A stretch of 64,000 nt of DNA. It comes from DATBQN01 sp963799925. Its GTDB lineage: Bacteria; Acidobacteriota; Thermoanaerobaculia; Multivoradales; UBA5704. Of this stretch, positions 16,970 to 25,421 are shown piece after piece (positions within the stretch are counted from its first letter, which is position 1; each line of letters opens with the position of its first letter). Under the pieces are notes generated by a model. The model saw only the letters and a list, made by a program, of their open reading frames with translations. It was not told the DNA's origin and did not search any database. A program made the position numbers and the translations under genes. The stretch is from positions 1,116,001 through 1,180,000 of the forward strand of contig CAWCYZ010000001.1 of the NCBI GenBank assembly GCA_963799925.1, in the 5' to 3' direction.

Positions 16970-19198
16970 ATGAAACGACGCTATCGCTGGATCTTGGCCT
17001 TGGCCCTGCTCGGCTTGAGCGCGTACTGCGCCACGGCGCCGCGGCCCCGGCTCACTTGCCACCTCCCGGCCGCCGATCCCACCTGGCGCTGGATCGGGCT
17101 CAAGCGGGATAGGACCCGACCGTGCCCTGAAGCCCCTCTGTGGCGGGTGGCTCCGCTGTTCGACCTCGCGAGGCTGCCGGTCGACGCGCAGTCGCGGGCG
17201 AAAAAGCTGGGCCTCGACAACTTCTGCCTCTACGAGGCCCGGAGTGCTGGCGAGTGCCTTCCTTCGGAGACGGTCCGGTCGCTGGCCCGCGCCGAGCCGG
17301 ATGCCATGGCGCTCGTCCTCTCCGCAGGGAACGATCTCCAGAGCCTGACCTCGCCCGCTTTCGAGAGAGACTTCCTCCAGCAGGCCGGCCAGACCCCTCT
17401 GCCGGACCCCGCCGGGAAGCCGCGCGCCCGACTCGTCCTCCTCGACACCCAGCCGACCGGCGAAGGGATCCCACTGCCGCCGGCCCCGCCAGCCCGCTGG
17501 TATCGGTCTCAACACGGCTACTCCCTGGCCAACATCGCCGGACGCCTCACCAGCAGCGGCGACCGCTTCCAGCGGCCCGCCGCCGACGTCGCCACCCGGT
17601 TGGCGATGCCCTACCCGAGCTACGACCCGAACACGCCGGGAAGCCCTGACTTCCAGCACGGCGGCTATGTCGGCACGATCGGCGGATTGACCGAAGCCAT
17701 CGGCCAGGAGATCGCCGCCTGGGAAGCCGAATGCTCTCGCGACTGGAAGCCCGGCGACAAGGGCTGCCGACCGACGCAGCACCTGGTGCTCAATCTGTCC
17801 CTCGGATGGGACGGCAAGAAGTTCGGCGGCAGTGATGAGAAAACAGTCTGCGAGATGCATCCGGCGGTGCAGAGCGTCTACAAAGCGCTGGAGTTCGCCG
17901 CCGGTGAGGGCGCGCTCGTCGTCGCAGCCGCCGGTAACCGGGGAGGAGGCCCTGACGCTACGACCGGGCCCCTCCTGCCGGCCGGCTGGGAGAGCCGGCC
18001 GGCAGAGCCCGCCGTTCCGCAGCTCGCGGGAAAACCCTTCGTCTACGCCGTCGGCGGCGTGCAGGCACAGAGCTATCCTCTGGCCAACTCGCGTCTCCGC
18101 GGCCTGCCCCGCCTGACGGCCTATGCCGATCATGCGGTCGTCAAAGACAGTGCCTTGCAGCCCACCGCGCCCTTGACCGGAACCTCGGTGGCCACGGTGG
18201 TGGTCTCATCTGCCGCGGCGGTCGTCTGGCACCTTCATCCCGAGATGACGGCGAAGCAAGTGATGACGCTGCTCTATGACTCCGGCGTCACCCTGAAGCA
18301 GTCCAACGGCACGGCGAAGCCGGCCGACTTCTATTACTCCTCTCCCTTCCCCATCACGGCGCCGGCCCCCGAGGTGCGGCGGATCTCGCTCTGTGCGGCG
18401 CTGTCCAAGGCCTGCGCCGGCGGCGTTTGCTCGCCTCCGGCGTGTGAGGCGTTCAGTCAGCAGATCGACCTCGCCCCGCAATTGATCACCTTCAAGGCCA
18501 ACACGACGATCGATGCCGCGACCCTGTACCAGCAGCTCTCTTTCCTTCCCCCGTCGTGCAAGGTTCCGACGATCTACTATTCGGGCGGCACGCCGAATTT
18601 CCCCTGTCCCTTCGAGCAGCTTCCCAGCCTGATGGAAGATCCAGAGGTCTCTCCGCAGCCCGGAGCGGATCCCTGCCCGAGCTGCACGCTCACTCGCTCC
18701 GCGAACCCTCTGGCGCTCTCGACGGCGGCATCTCATACGGAGTCCCCGGAGCTCTACACGCTCCGCATCGAGATCCCGCAGTGTTGTTGGAGCACCCCCT
18801 TGCAGGCCACCAACCTCGAGATCAACCACCTCAACAGCCTCGACGAAAACGCGCCCTCGATCAGCTATGCGATCGATCTCAACCTCATACCCGGTCAGTT
18901 GCTCGAGATCCGCAACCTCGATCTCCACGGCGGCCAGACGGCGACGCTCAACTTCGTCAGTCAGCCTGCCGTGGGATCGCCCATGTCGATCGAGAGCTCG
19001 GTCTTCATCGACGACTCGAAGGTCGAGGCGAGGAGTCTCGACACAGCGGCCGCTCGTCGCCCGGCGCCGTCGCGCTCGTCGGCAGAAAATCGGAAGCGGA
19101 GCGCTTCGCAGCCGGCGGCCCGGCACAGCCTTGGCCGGCGGCCGCTCGCCGGGGCGCTGTCAGAAAGCTCCGCCCGTCGGCGAAGTGTCAGGTCATGA
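16970..19198 (+). CDS. S8 (subtilisin-like) serine peptidase, exported
   Basis: 742 residues. The ATG has GAGAGGAGA upstream, and an N-terminal hydrophobic segment ends in LGLSAYCA, a possible lipobox. The catalytic set is complete: Asp159 in VLLDTQ, His182 in QHGYSLANIAG, Asn323 in AAAGNRGGG and Ser406 in LTGTSVATVVVSSAAAV. Between His and Asn is an insert with paired cysteines (CSRDWKPGDKGC). A beta-rich Cys-containing domain follows the catalytic core (about 470-690). The final 55 residues, after about 19030, are Arg/Ala/Ser-rich and unlike the rest, so a late frameshift is possible. It follows the CHAT gene by 68 bases and is probably co-transcribed. It could process, or be activated by, the CHAT protease. 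Confidence 0.87.
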   Translation: MKRRYRWILALALLGLSAYCATAPRPRLTCHLPAADPTWRWIGLKRDRTRPCPEAPLWRVAPLFDLARLPVDAQSRAKKLGLDNFCLYEARSAGECLPSETVRSLARAEPDAMALVLSAGNDLQSLTSPAFERDFLQQAGQTPLPDPAGKPRARLVLLDTQPTGEGIPLPPAPPARWYRSQHGYSLANIAGRLTSSGDRFQRPAADVATRLAMPYPSYDPNTPGSPDFQHGGYVGTIGGLTEAIGQEIAAWEAECSRDWKPGDKGCRPTQHLVLNLSLGWDGKKFGGSDEKTVCEMHPAVQSVYKALEFAAGEGALVVAAAGNRGGGPDATTGPLLPAGWESRPAEPAVPQLAGKPFVYAVGGVQAQSYPLANSRLRGLPRLTAYADHAVVKDSALQPTAPLTGTSVATVVVSSAAAVVWHLHPEMTAKQVMTLLYDSGVTLKQSNGTAKPADFYYSSPFPITAPAPEVRRISLCAALSKACAGGVCSPPACEAFSQQIDLAPQLITFKANTTIDAATLYQQLSFLPPSCKVPTIYYSGGTPNFPCPFEQLPSLMEDPEVSPQPGADPCPSCTLTRSANPLALSTAASHTESPELYTLRIEIPQCCWSTPLQATNLEINHLNSLDENAPSISYAIDLNLIPGQLLEIRNLDLHGGQTATLNFVSQPAVGSPMSIESSVFIDDSKVEARSLDTAAARRPAPSRSSAENRKRSASQPAARHSLGRRPLAGALSESSARRRSVRS

Positions 19199-19226
19199 AA
19201 CCCACTCAACAACTGAGGAGAAGACC

Positions 19227-19566
19227 ATGACACCAGAGACCACCAGCGGCTGGAGCGCCGCACCCCCGAACGTCGCCAAGCTCGAGCCCGAGCGCGAGCA
19301 CTTCCAGACCCTCGTGCTCGGCAACCCGAACTACTTCGGCAACCTCGAGGGCCATCCGTCGAAGCTCGTCAAGAAGCTCCAGCAGGACACGTCGTATGAG
19401 GAGCTGGTCTGCGTCGGGCTCAATCCCGACCACGACCGGCTCGAGGCGGTCCTCGACGTCAAGCGGGAGTTCGGCTACGGCGGCAACATCTGCGCCGCCG
19501 GCTCGCGCGTACCTCCGGCTCGAGCAAGAATGAGCCGGGGCACAGCTGCATGGCGAGGCTCACCGT
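19227..19566 (+). pseudogene. Truncated gene of the NPNYFGNL family
   Basis: The ATG at 19227 has an excellent ribosome site (GAGGAG). The first 90 or so residues look well conserved: LVLGNPNYFGNLEGHPSKLV, TSYEELVCVGLNPDHDRLEA and KREFGYGGNICAAGS. From memory, this pattern belongs to exported beta proteins several hundred residues long; no search was possible here. After GYGGNICAAGS, at about 19505, coding sense is lost in every frame and the reading ends at 19566. So this is a 5' remnant, or a gene cut by rearrangement. It is the last member of the CHAT/subtilase series and may have been its substrate or binding partner. Confidence 0.6.
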
Positions 19567-19961
19567 AGGCGATCTCACCATGGCGGCGCCGGCGGTGTCT
19601 GACACCGCACCCAAGGCGCCCGAGATGACAGGCCGAACCCACGCGCCTCGGTAATGTCATCTGCATTAGCGTGCTGGGCGGCGATCATGTTCGACTCGCC
19701 GTCCGGCTCCGCACGGTTCGTGCCCGCATTCGCCGGGGTATCAGGAGTTTAGTTGTAGATATAGGCGACGAGCGATCTGGTAACGTGGCTGCGCCGGCCG
19801 GCGATCCTGCCGCCGTTCACATCAAGGCATCTAGGGCGTAAGGGTCGTAAGATGCTCTAGTTGGTGATTAGTATCGCGCTCTTGCACTGTGGGTCGCGAT
19901 CATGCCTGCTGCGCCTATTTACGATCATACGCTGCTCGTAAACCGAAAAAAGGAGGAACCA
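19567..19961. repeat. Decayed copies of the small-gene/DUF1036 unit
   Basis: No intact gene. The segment 19675-19704 matches 20222-20251 inside the DUF1036 gene (around GCGATCATGTT and ACTCGCCGTCC) at about 28 of 30 positions. The segment 19727-19815 matches 20061-20150, the 3' part of the small gene, with many substitutions. A third scrap at 19888-19903 (TGTGGGTCGCGATCATG) matches the DUF1036 gene near 20219. The order DUF1036 scrap, then small-gene scrap, then the intact small gene and DUF1036 fits an old tandem duplication of a two-gene unit whose upstream copies have decayed. GC content is visibly lower than in the surroundings. Confidence 0.65.
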
Positions 19962-20183
19962 ATGACGAAAGACACTGACGACAGGCCTGGGGTCGTCCAA
20001 CCACGCGAAGACTTCGGAGCCAAGGCCCCGCCATCCCACCGCACCCACGGCTCCAGCAAGCATTCGCCGGGGCATCAGGAGCATGAGCAGAAAGCATCGG
20101 CGGAGAGCGATCAGGTAACGCGGCGACGCCGGCAGGTGATCCTGCCGCCGCGCACCGCAAAGCCTCCCGAAAGGAAGGGTTGA
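19962..20183 (+). CDS. Small hydrophilic protein upstream of DUF1036
   Basis: 73 residues, MTKDTDDRPGVVQPREDFGA then a His/Ser/Lys-rich stretch and a basic C-terminus (RRRRQVILPPR). The ATG at 19962 has a strong AAAAAAGGAGGAACCA leader, the best ribosome site in this patch, so I accept it as a gene. Its TGA ends two bases before the DUF1036 start, suggesting coupling. There is no signal peptide, membrane segment or recognised domain. Decayed copies upstream show that it was once duplicated together with its neighbour. Confidence 0.5.
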   Translation: MTKDTDDRPGVVQPREDFGAKAPPSHRTHGSSKHSPGHQEHEQKASAESDQVTRRRRQVILPPRTAKPPERKG

Positions 20184-20185
20184 CC

Positions 20186-21151
20186 ATGCTCTACTTCGGC
20201 AACCATCATCCCACTCGCGTGTGGGTGGCGATCATGTTCTACTCGCCGTCCTCCTGCGGTGCTTACGGCAACTGGGGAACGCGCGGCTGGTGGGGCATCG
20301 ATCCTGGCGGGACGGCGGCGGTGTTCAACGGCGACATCGACTACAATCGCTACTATGCCTTCTATGCTAAGGCGGCCGACGGCGCCGAATGGACCGGCCC
20401 CTACGGTCCTGTTTACCTCTATCATCATGCTTTCGACTCGTGCGTCGGTATCGGCTCGACCGGTGCCTATGACGTAAAGGGCATGCGGTTGATCGACGTC
20501 GGCGACTATGACGACTATACGATCAACGCTCGGGTCGAACGAGGCCCGGCCGGCGCGACCAGGCGTCGTGCCTCGCCTACGGCGGGTCTGAAAGAGCGGA
20601 CGACGGGCCGGGAGCGACACGCCAATCGACCCTCCCTGCGGCCGGCCCTAGGCCGGCGGCTTGGGGGCTGGCTTGGGCGATGCAGCAGGCGGCGCCGCGC
20701 CGAGCGGCGGGCGCGGCGCGGGGACCGCCGGGACGGCGAGGGAGAGCGCGCCGTTCGTGCCGACGCTCCGCACGGCGAAGAACTCGTTGTCGGTGCTCGT
20801 CCCCGCGAGCACCACGTCGCCCGGCGCGGCGACTTCGCGGAGCACGCTCCAGCGGGTGTCGGTGGTCTCGCGGTGCAGGAGCTGGAAGCCGCGGCGAGTG
20901 GGGTCGTCGGGAGCGGTGATCGCGAGGTGCGCCGAGGGGGTGACGGCGCCGGTGAGGACCACCGCGGCGGGCGGCGCCGGCGCCGCGGCGAGGTCGGCGA
21001 GCAGCCGGCGGTCGAGCTCGACGACGCTCGCGATGAAGGCATAGTCGAGGAACTGCGGCAGGTCGCCGTACTGGACGCCGTTCTCGACCCGCGGCGTCTG
21101 GTGCTGGTGGTGATAGTCCTCGAGGGGTTCGGTGTGTTCAGCTTCCAATGA
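20186..21151 (+). CDS. DUF1036-like protein with run-on C-terminus
   Basis: The ATG at 20186 follows GGAAGGG. The first 115 or so residues match the DUF1036 pattern: LYFGNHHPTRVWVAIMFYS, GTRGWWGIDPGGTAAVFNGD, RYYAFYAKAADGAEWTGPYG and a closing RLIDVGDYDDYTIN. DUF1036 is a small beta domain of unknown function, often exported. After INAR at about 20535 the frame keeps going only because it has entered sequence antisense to the duplicated M28 peptidase end. The residues from there to 21151 are low-complexity Arg/Gly-rich and not genuine. The native stop therefore seems to have been lost when the M28 fragment was placed here, or by a small indel. Confidence 0.6.
   Translation: MLYFGNHHPTRVWVAIMFYSPSSCGAYGNWGTRGWWGIDPGGTAAVFNGDIDYNRYYAFYAKAADGAEWTGPYGPVYLYHHAFDSCVGIGSTGAYDVKGMRLIDVGDYDDYTINARVERGPAGATRRRASPTAGLKERTTGRERHANRPSLRPALGRRLGGWLGRCSRRRRAERRARRGDRRDGEGERAVRADAPHGEELVVGARPREHHVARRGDFAEHAPAGVGGLAVQELEAAASGVVGSGDREVRRGGDGAGEDHRGGRRRRRGEVGEQPAVELDDARDEGIVEELRQVAVLDAVLDPRRLVLVVIVLEGFGVFSFQ
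20648..21134 (-). pseudogene. Second copy of the 3' end of the M28 peptidase gene
   Basis: Encodes the last 160 or so residues of the M28 peptidase, from EPLEDYHHQHQTPRVENG to its own TAG at 20648, with nothing upstream to make a peptidase. It is collinear with 22101-22545 at a constant offset of 1411 bases. It has no indel and only about half a dozen mismatches across some 445 bases (counted by eye), then diverges sharply at 21134/22545. The last few codons before the stop differ from the intact gene. It has the same orientation as the intact gene and lies downstream of it, beyond a lower-GC insert. Confidence 0.88.
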
Positions 21152-21576
21152 TGCCTTTTCTTCTTCGTTGCTGGCCTTCCGCACTCAAACGCAATTCTTG
21201 CTTTCTACAACCTGGGTACAATCGACGCTCTGGCAACACTGGCAGTCAGGTATGATGCGAGCCCTCAAGTGGCAAGAATGTTGGCGTGGCTTGGACAGCC
21301 GCTCTGTCAGGGGTCATCGGCAACTTCGCGACCCTTCTACTTCTGGGCCTTCCTCGATGGATCGCGAAGAGATATACGCGTGCGTCGGAAACGTGAGACG
21401 GGCATAAGCGGCCGGCTGCGCCCCCGCTTATGCCAGAGTGACGTTGTCTGCAAGAGCGTTCTTCCACACAGGCCCGGCTTTTTAGGCCCTGAGCCGCTGG
21501 TCGCAGGGATGAGGTCTTAGATGCGCAAACAGTCAGCATCCGGTGCTTTATCAAAGCGATTCAGGCCTACCGGCTG
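21135..21576. other. Lower-GC insert with a membrane-gene remnant
   Basis: About 440 bases of distinctly lower GC between the M28 3'-end copy and the next small gene. One plus frame ending near 21400 reads WTAALSGVIGNFATLLLLGL then PRWIAKRY, like the end of a lost membrane protein, but it has no start. I see no intact gene, transposase or clear inverted repeat. Confidence 0.45.
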
Positions 21577-21894
21577 ATGAGCGGGCGTTTACCCGAAGAA
21601 GTGGTATACAACCAAAAGGAGCATTGGCTTGGCTGGCTCCGCGAATACCATAGCCCCGGGGCATATGGCCGCAGCTCAAGAGCAAGGCGGGATGCGGAGT
21701 ACGTCTACAACCATATCGTTGAGGTGAGAATGTTGCTGTGGTTGATAGATGCCGCAGGTGTCGAGCCGCCGCTGGTCTTGGCGGCCCGCCGAAGCGCAGC
21801 TAAATTGACGGCTCTGACGCAACAATCTTCTGCAGTACGGAAGCATGCACCTTGGCGGAGGGTGGAAAATGCGCTCTGGAAGCACATCGAGTAA
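21577..21894 (+). CDS. Hypothetical protein in the lower-GC insert
   Basis: 105 residues, MSGRLPEEVVYNQKEHWLGW then DAEYVYNHIVEVRMLLWLID and a basic C-terminus. It is mostly helical and has no signal peptide. Codon use is much less GC-biased than in the neighbours, which suggests recent transfer. The frame stays open for about 70 bases upstream of the ATG without another start, so a 5' truncation is possible. Function is not recognised. It is the only intact-looking gene between the two M28 3'-end copies. Confidence 0.45.
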   Translation: MSGRLPEEVVYNQKEHWLGWLREYHSPGAYGRSSRARRDAEYVYNHIVEVRMLLWLIDAAGVEPPLVLAARRSAAKLTALTQQSSAVRKHAPWRRVENALWKHIE

Positions 21895-22073
21895 AAGGGC
21901 TTAGCGGCCAACCCGGGCGGCGATCGGCTACGTCGTCGCTGAAGCCCCAAGGCGGTTGGTCTGCGCTTAGGGTGAACTCAGCGGTCATCTGTATACCTCT
22001 CGAGAAGCTCTCCATTGACTCTCACGCGCAGTGACTTGACTGAAACCGGAAACCGGTTCCGGCGGCCCTCGCG

Positions 22074-23423
22074 TTACGCGGCCGGCTTGGGCGGTGCCGC
22101 CGGCGCCGCGCCGAGCGGCGGGCGCGGCGCGGGGACCGCCGGGACGGCGAGGGAGAGCGCGCCGTTCGTGCCGACGCTCCGCACGGCGAAGAACTCGTTG
22201 TCGGTGCTCGTCCCCGCGAGCACCACGTCGCCCGGCGCGGCGACTTCGCGGAGCACGCTCCAGCGGGTGTCGGTGGTCTCGCGGTGCAGGAGCTGGAAGC
22301 CGCGGCGAGCGGGGTCGTCGGGGGCGGTGATCGCGAGGTGCGCCGAGGGCGTGACGGCGCCGGTGAGGACCACCGCGGCGGGCGGCGCCGGCGCCGCGGC
22401 GAGGTCGGCGAGCAGCCGGCGGTCGAGCTCGACGACGCTCGCGATGAAGGCATAGTCGAGGAACTGCGGCAGGTCGCCGTACTGGATGCCGTTCTCGACC
22501 CGCGGCGTCTGGTGCTGGTGGTGATAGTCCTCGAGCGGCTCGGTGACGCGCACCGCCGGCAGGCCGGCCTGGACGAACGGCAGGTGGTCGCCGCCGCGGC
22601 CGAAGCGGTCGCGGCGGAAGATCAGGCGCACGCGGTCGCGGCCGGCGAGCTCCTCGGCGAGGCGGGCCATCTCGCGCCCGGGCGATTCGACGCCGTCGGG
22701 CCCGCCCTCGCTGAACATCCGCGGCCGGCGGTCGGCGGAGCCGTTGGTGGCGCCGACGATGTCGTCGGTGATCATGCCGCCCACCCGGTAGCCCTGCTCT
22801 GCCAGCCAGTCCTTCATGTGGGTGGAGCCGAGGAGCCCCTGCTCCTCGCCGGAGACGGCGGCGAAGACGAGCGTGGCGCGGAAGCCCTGGGGCTCCCCCG
22901 CCAGCGCCTTCGCCACCAGGATCGACACCGCGGTCCCCGAGCCGTCGTCGTCGGCGCCGGGGGCGTCGGTCCGCGGGTCCATGATGTTCGACGGCATGGT
23001 GTCGAAGTGGCCGGAGATGACGAAGGCGGTCTTCCCGAGCGCCGGGTCGCGGCCGGGGAGGACGGCGTAGACGTTCTCCATCGGCACCGCGGCGTTGCCG
23101 GTGCGCGGCGCGGTGGTCTGGAAGCGGTCGACGATCACCTTCAGCCGGCCGCCGGCCAGATGACCGGACATACGGTTGATGGCGTCGAAGCGGCGCACCA
23201 CCGCGTCGCGGCCACAGCCGGCGCCGCGATGCGGATCGTTCCAGGCGGAGAGCGAGTGGCGGGTGCCGCAGGCGACGAGCTCGGCGATGATCGCCCGCGC
23301 CTCGCCGGCGACGTCGCCGGCGGGCGGAGCGGCCGGGGCCGCCCTCGCCTTCGGCACGAGGATGGAGAGAGCGGCGAGCGCGACGGCGGACGAGAACGCG
23401 GCGATACGGGCGCTGCGGGGCAT
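22074..23423 (-). CDS. M28 family zinc peptidase, exported
   Basis: 449 residues. The ATG at 23423 is chosen because GGAGG lies six or seven bases upstream and a signal peptide follows (AAFSSAVALAALSILVPKARAAP). The frame is open much further upstream without coding sense. M28 metal ligands appear in order: His and Asp in ISGHFDTM, Asp in GADDDGSGTAV, Glu-Glu in VSGEEQGLLGS, and a late His in DYHHQHQTPRV. Members remove N-terminal residues from peptides in the periplasm or outside the cell using two zinc ions. The C-terminal 100 or so residues after DRRLLADL form a beta domain with a Pro/Ala tail. The 3' 445 bases are duplicated downstream at 20690-21134. Confidence 0.9.
   Translation of the reverse strand: MPRSARIAAFSSAVALAALSILVPKARAAPAAPPAGDVAGEARAIIAELVACGTRHSLSAWNDPHRGAGCGRDAVVRRFDAINRMSGHLAGGRLKVIVDRFQTTAPRTGNAAVPMENVYAVLPGRDPALGKTAFVISGHFDTMPSNIMDPRTDAPGADDDGSGTAVSILVAKALAGEPQGFRATLVFAAVSGEEQGLLGSTHMKDWLAEQGYRVGGMITDDIVGATNGSADRRPRMFSEGGPDGVESPGREMARLAEELAGRDRVRLIFRRDRFGRGGDHLPFVQAGLPAVRVTEPLEDYHHQHQTPRVENGIQYGDLPQFLDYAFIASVVELDRRLLADLAAAPAPPAAVVLTGAVTPSAHLAITAPDDPARRGFQLLHRETTDTRWSVLREVAAPGDVVLAGTSTDNEFFAVRSVGTNGALSLAVPAVPAPRPPLGAAPAAPPKPAA
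22101..22545. repeat. Direct repeat, copy at the 3' end of the intact M28 gene
   Basis: Partner of 20690-21134 (offset 1411). Together they bracket a lower-GC insert of about 970 bases. Similarity stops abruptly at 22545 inside the peptidase gene and near 22101 about 27 bases before its stop, with weaker similarity up to the stop. Confidence 0.85.
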
Positions 23424-23642
23424 GGTAGGGCCTCCGAAAGGGTCTTCGCTGCTCGGTCCGGCCCATCGTAAGCCAGGTCGGGCCGCGGTGCGGGGAAACA
23501 TATCCGCCGCGGCGCGCACAGAACTATAGAGAGAGCTTCGAGCGCGGCGTCGACGCCGGCCCTGCGGCCGTGCGGCGGGTCGTTCCCGCGGAATCCCCGG
23601 CGCCGCCCGGACCTCTCCTCGATCCCCAAGGAGGAAACGACG

Positions 23643-24212
23643 ATGCGACCGAACCCCTGGCTCCCCGCCCTCATCCTCGCCTGCGTCCTCTCGAGCTTCG
23701 CGACCGCAGCATGGGCCGACGACCCGCCGCACGCCAGCTTCTACGTCGGCTGCAGCAACCGCGTCTGCACGGCCGACTCCGAGGCGTCCGGCGACGACTT
23801 CGGCATCGTCAACTACACCTGGACCTGGGGCGACGGCACGACCACGTCCGGCGGCAGCAGCGTCTCGGCACCGAGCCACACCTACGCCGCCGACGGCACC
23901 TACACCATCACGCTGGTGGTGAAAGACACCTCCAACCAGACGGCCTCCGACTCCCATTCGGTGACCGTCAGCTCGGGGCCGACGGCCTCCTTCACGATCG
24001 CCTGCAGCGGCCGCACCTGCAGCGTCGACGGCTCGGCCTCGACCAGCGGCGTCGTCAGCTACTACTGGGATTGGGACGACGAGAGCGCCACCACGACGAG
24101 CGGGGCGACCGCCAGCCACACCTACCCCTACGACGGCACCTTCACCGTGCACCTGACGGTCTACGACGCCAACAACAACGTCGCGGGCGCGTCGCACGTC
24201 GTCTCGCCCTAG
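23643..24212 (+). CDS. Exported protein with two PKD domains
   Basis: 189 residues with an AAGGAGGAAA ribosome site. A signal peptide (LPALILACVLSSFATAAWA) is followed by two PKD-type beta sandwiches. The first is at about residues 30-110 (YTWTWGDGTTTSG, SHTYAADGTYTITLVVKD) and the second at about 112-189 (YYWDWDDESATT, SHTYPYDGTFTVHLTVYD). Each domain carries a paired-Cys hairpin (GCSNRVCTAD, ACSGRTCSVD). PKD domains are surface protein-protein or carbohydrate-binding modules, and there is no enzyme part here. It is divergent from the M28 gene and converges on galK. Confidence 0.85.
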   Translation: MRPNPWLPALILACVLSSFATAAWADDPPHASFYVGCSNRVCTADSEASGDDFGIVNYTWTWGDGTTTSGGSSVSAPSHTYAADGTYTITLVVKDTSNQTASDSHSVTVSSGPTASFTIACSGRTCSVDGSASTSGVVSYYWDWDDESATTTSGATASHTYPYDGTFTVHLTVYDANNNVAGASHVVSP

Positions 24213-24257
24213 GGGCCGGAAGGACGGTCCGGCGGGCGGCCCTCCGGGGCCGCGTGT

Positions 24258-25421
24258 CTAACCGGCCGGGACGAGCACTCTCCCCGCCCGGCCGGTCTTC
24301 TCGTGATAGGCCCGCGCCGCGCGCTCGGCGGCGGCGCGGGCCGCGCCGCGCTCGGCGAGGACGACGACGGCGCCGCCGAAGCCGCCGCCGGTCATCCGCG
24401 CGCCGTGGACGCCGGGCTCGCCGCGGGCGAGCGCGACGAGGAGGTCCACCTCCGGGGTGGAGACCTCGAAATCGTCGCGCAGCGAGCGGTGCGAGGCGTC
24501 GAGGAGCTCGCCCAGGCGGCTGAGGTCGCCGGCGCGCATCGCCGCCACCGCCGCCGGCACGCGCTCGTCCTCGGTGACCACGTGGCGGGCGCGGCGGTCG
24601 AGGGGGGGCGGCAGCGCCGCGACGCGCGGCAGGTCGGCGGCGCCGACGTCGCGCAGCTGGGGCACCCCGAGGAGGCCGGCGGCGCGCTCGCACTCCTCGC
24701 GCCGCCGCCGGTACTCGCCGCCGGCGTTGCGATGGGGCAAGGCGGAGTCGATCACCGCCAGCTCGGCGGCGGCGGGCAGGGGCACGCGCTCGAAGGTGAG
24801 GTCGCGGGTGTCGAGGAAGAGGGCCTCCCCGGTCGCGGCGAGGCTCGCCGCCATCTGGTCCATCACCCCGACCGGCGCGCCGACGAAACCGTTCTCGGCG
24901 CGCTGGCCGACGAGCGCCAGGCGGACGTCGTCCAGGTCGAGCCCGAAGGCCAGGCGGAGGGCGCGCAGGAGCGCCACCTCGAGGGCGGCGGAGGACGACA
25001 GGCCGCCGCCCACCGGCACGGTGGAGTCGACGCGCAGATCGAAGCCGCCGAGCGCGAAGCCGTCCTGGGCGAGCGCCCAGGTGACCCCCTGCACGTAGTC
25101 GAGCCAGCCGCGCCCGGGCGCCTCCTCCCCCAGGACGTACTCGGCGATCGGCCGCGGCTTCTCGGCGCTCCAGGCGCGCACCAGCCGGCTCTCCGGCCCC
25201 GCGTCGGCGCCGGCGCGGGTGGCGGCGCGGGCGAGCGCGGCATGGGTGCGCTGCGGGATCGCCAGGGGAAGGACGTAGCCGCCGTTGTAGTCGGTGTGCT
25301 CGCCGATCAGGTTCACCCGGCCGGGAGCCTCGGCGACGATCTCGGACGGGCGGCCGAAGAGCTCGGCGAAGCCGGTCGGCCCGCGCGGCGCGGCGGCGGG
25401 CGGCGGCGGGCGGTCACTCAA
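24258..25421 (-). CDS. galK: Galactokinase
   Basis: 387 residues from a TTG at 25421 that overlaps the galT stop (TTGAGTGA). This start gives the usual family length. GHMP-kinase motifs are present: the galactose signature RVNLIGEHTDYNGGYVLPLA near the N-terminus, the ATP loop VGGGLSSSAALEVALL, GVMDQMAASLA, and C-terminal GARMTGGGFGGAVVVL. The enzyme phosphorylates alpha-D-galactose to galactose 1-phosphate in the cytoplasm, the first committed Leloir step. It is the last gene of the GH2-galT-galK operon. Confidence 0.95.
   Translation of the reverse strand: MSDRPPPPAAAPRGPTGFAELFGRPSEIVAEAPGRVNLIGEHTDYNGGYVLPLAIPQRTHAALARAATRAGADAGPESRLVRAWSAEKPRPIAEYVLGEEAPGRGWLDYVQGVTWALAQDGFALGGFDLRVDSTVPVGGGLSSSAALEVALLRALRLAFGLDLDDVRLALVGQRAENGFVGAPVGVMDQMAASLAATGEALFLDTRDLTFERVPLPAAAELAVIDSALPHRNAGGEYRRRREECERAAGLLGVPQLRDVGAADLPRVAALPPPLDRRARHVVTEDERVPAAVAAMRAGDLSRLGELLDASHRSLRDDFEVSTPEVDLLVALARGEPGVHGARMTGGGFGGAVVVLAERGAARAAAERAARAYHEKTGRAGRVLVPAG

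Noticed and set aside
19567..22545. Prophage or integrative element
   Set aside because: No integrase, terminase, capsid, tail or conjugation gene is visible, and no tRNA is present for an att site. Only the repeat architecture remains, which is reported as a finding.
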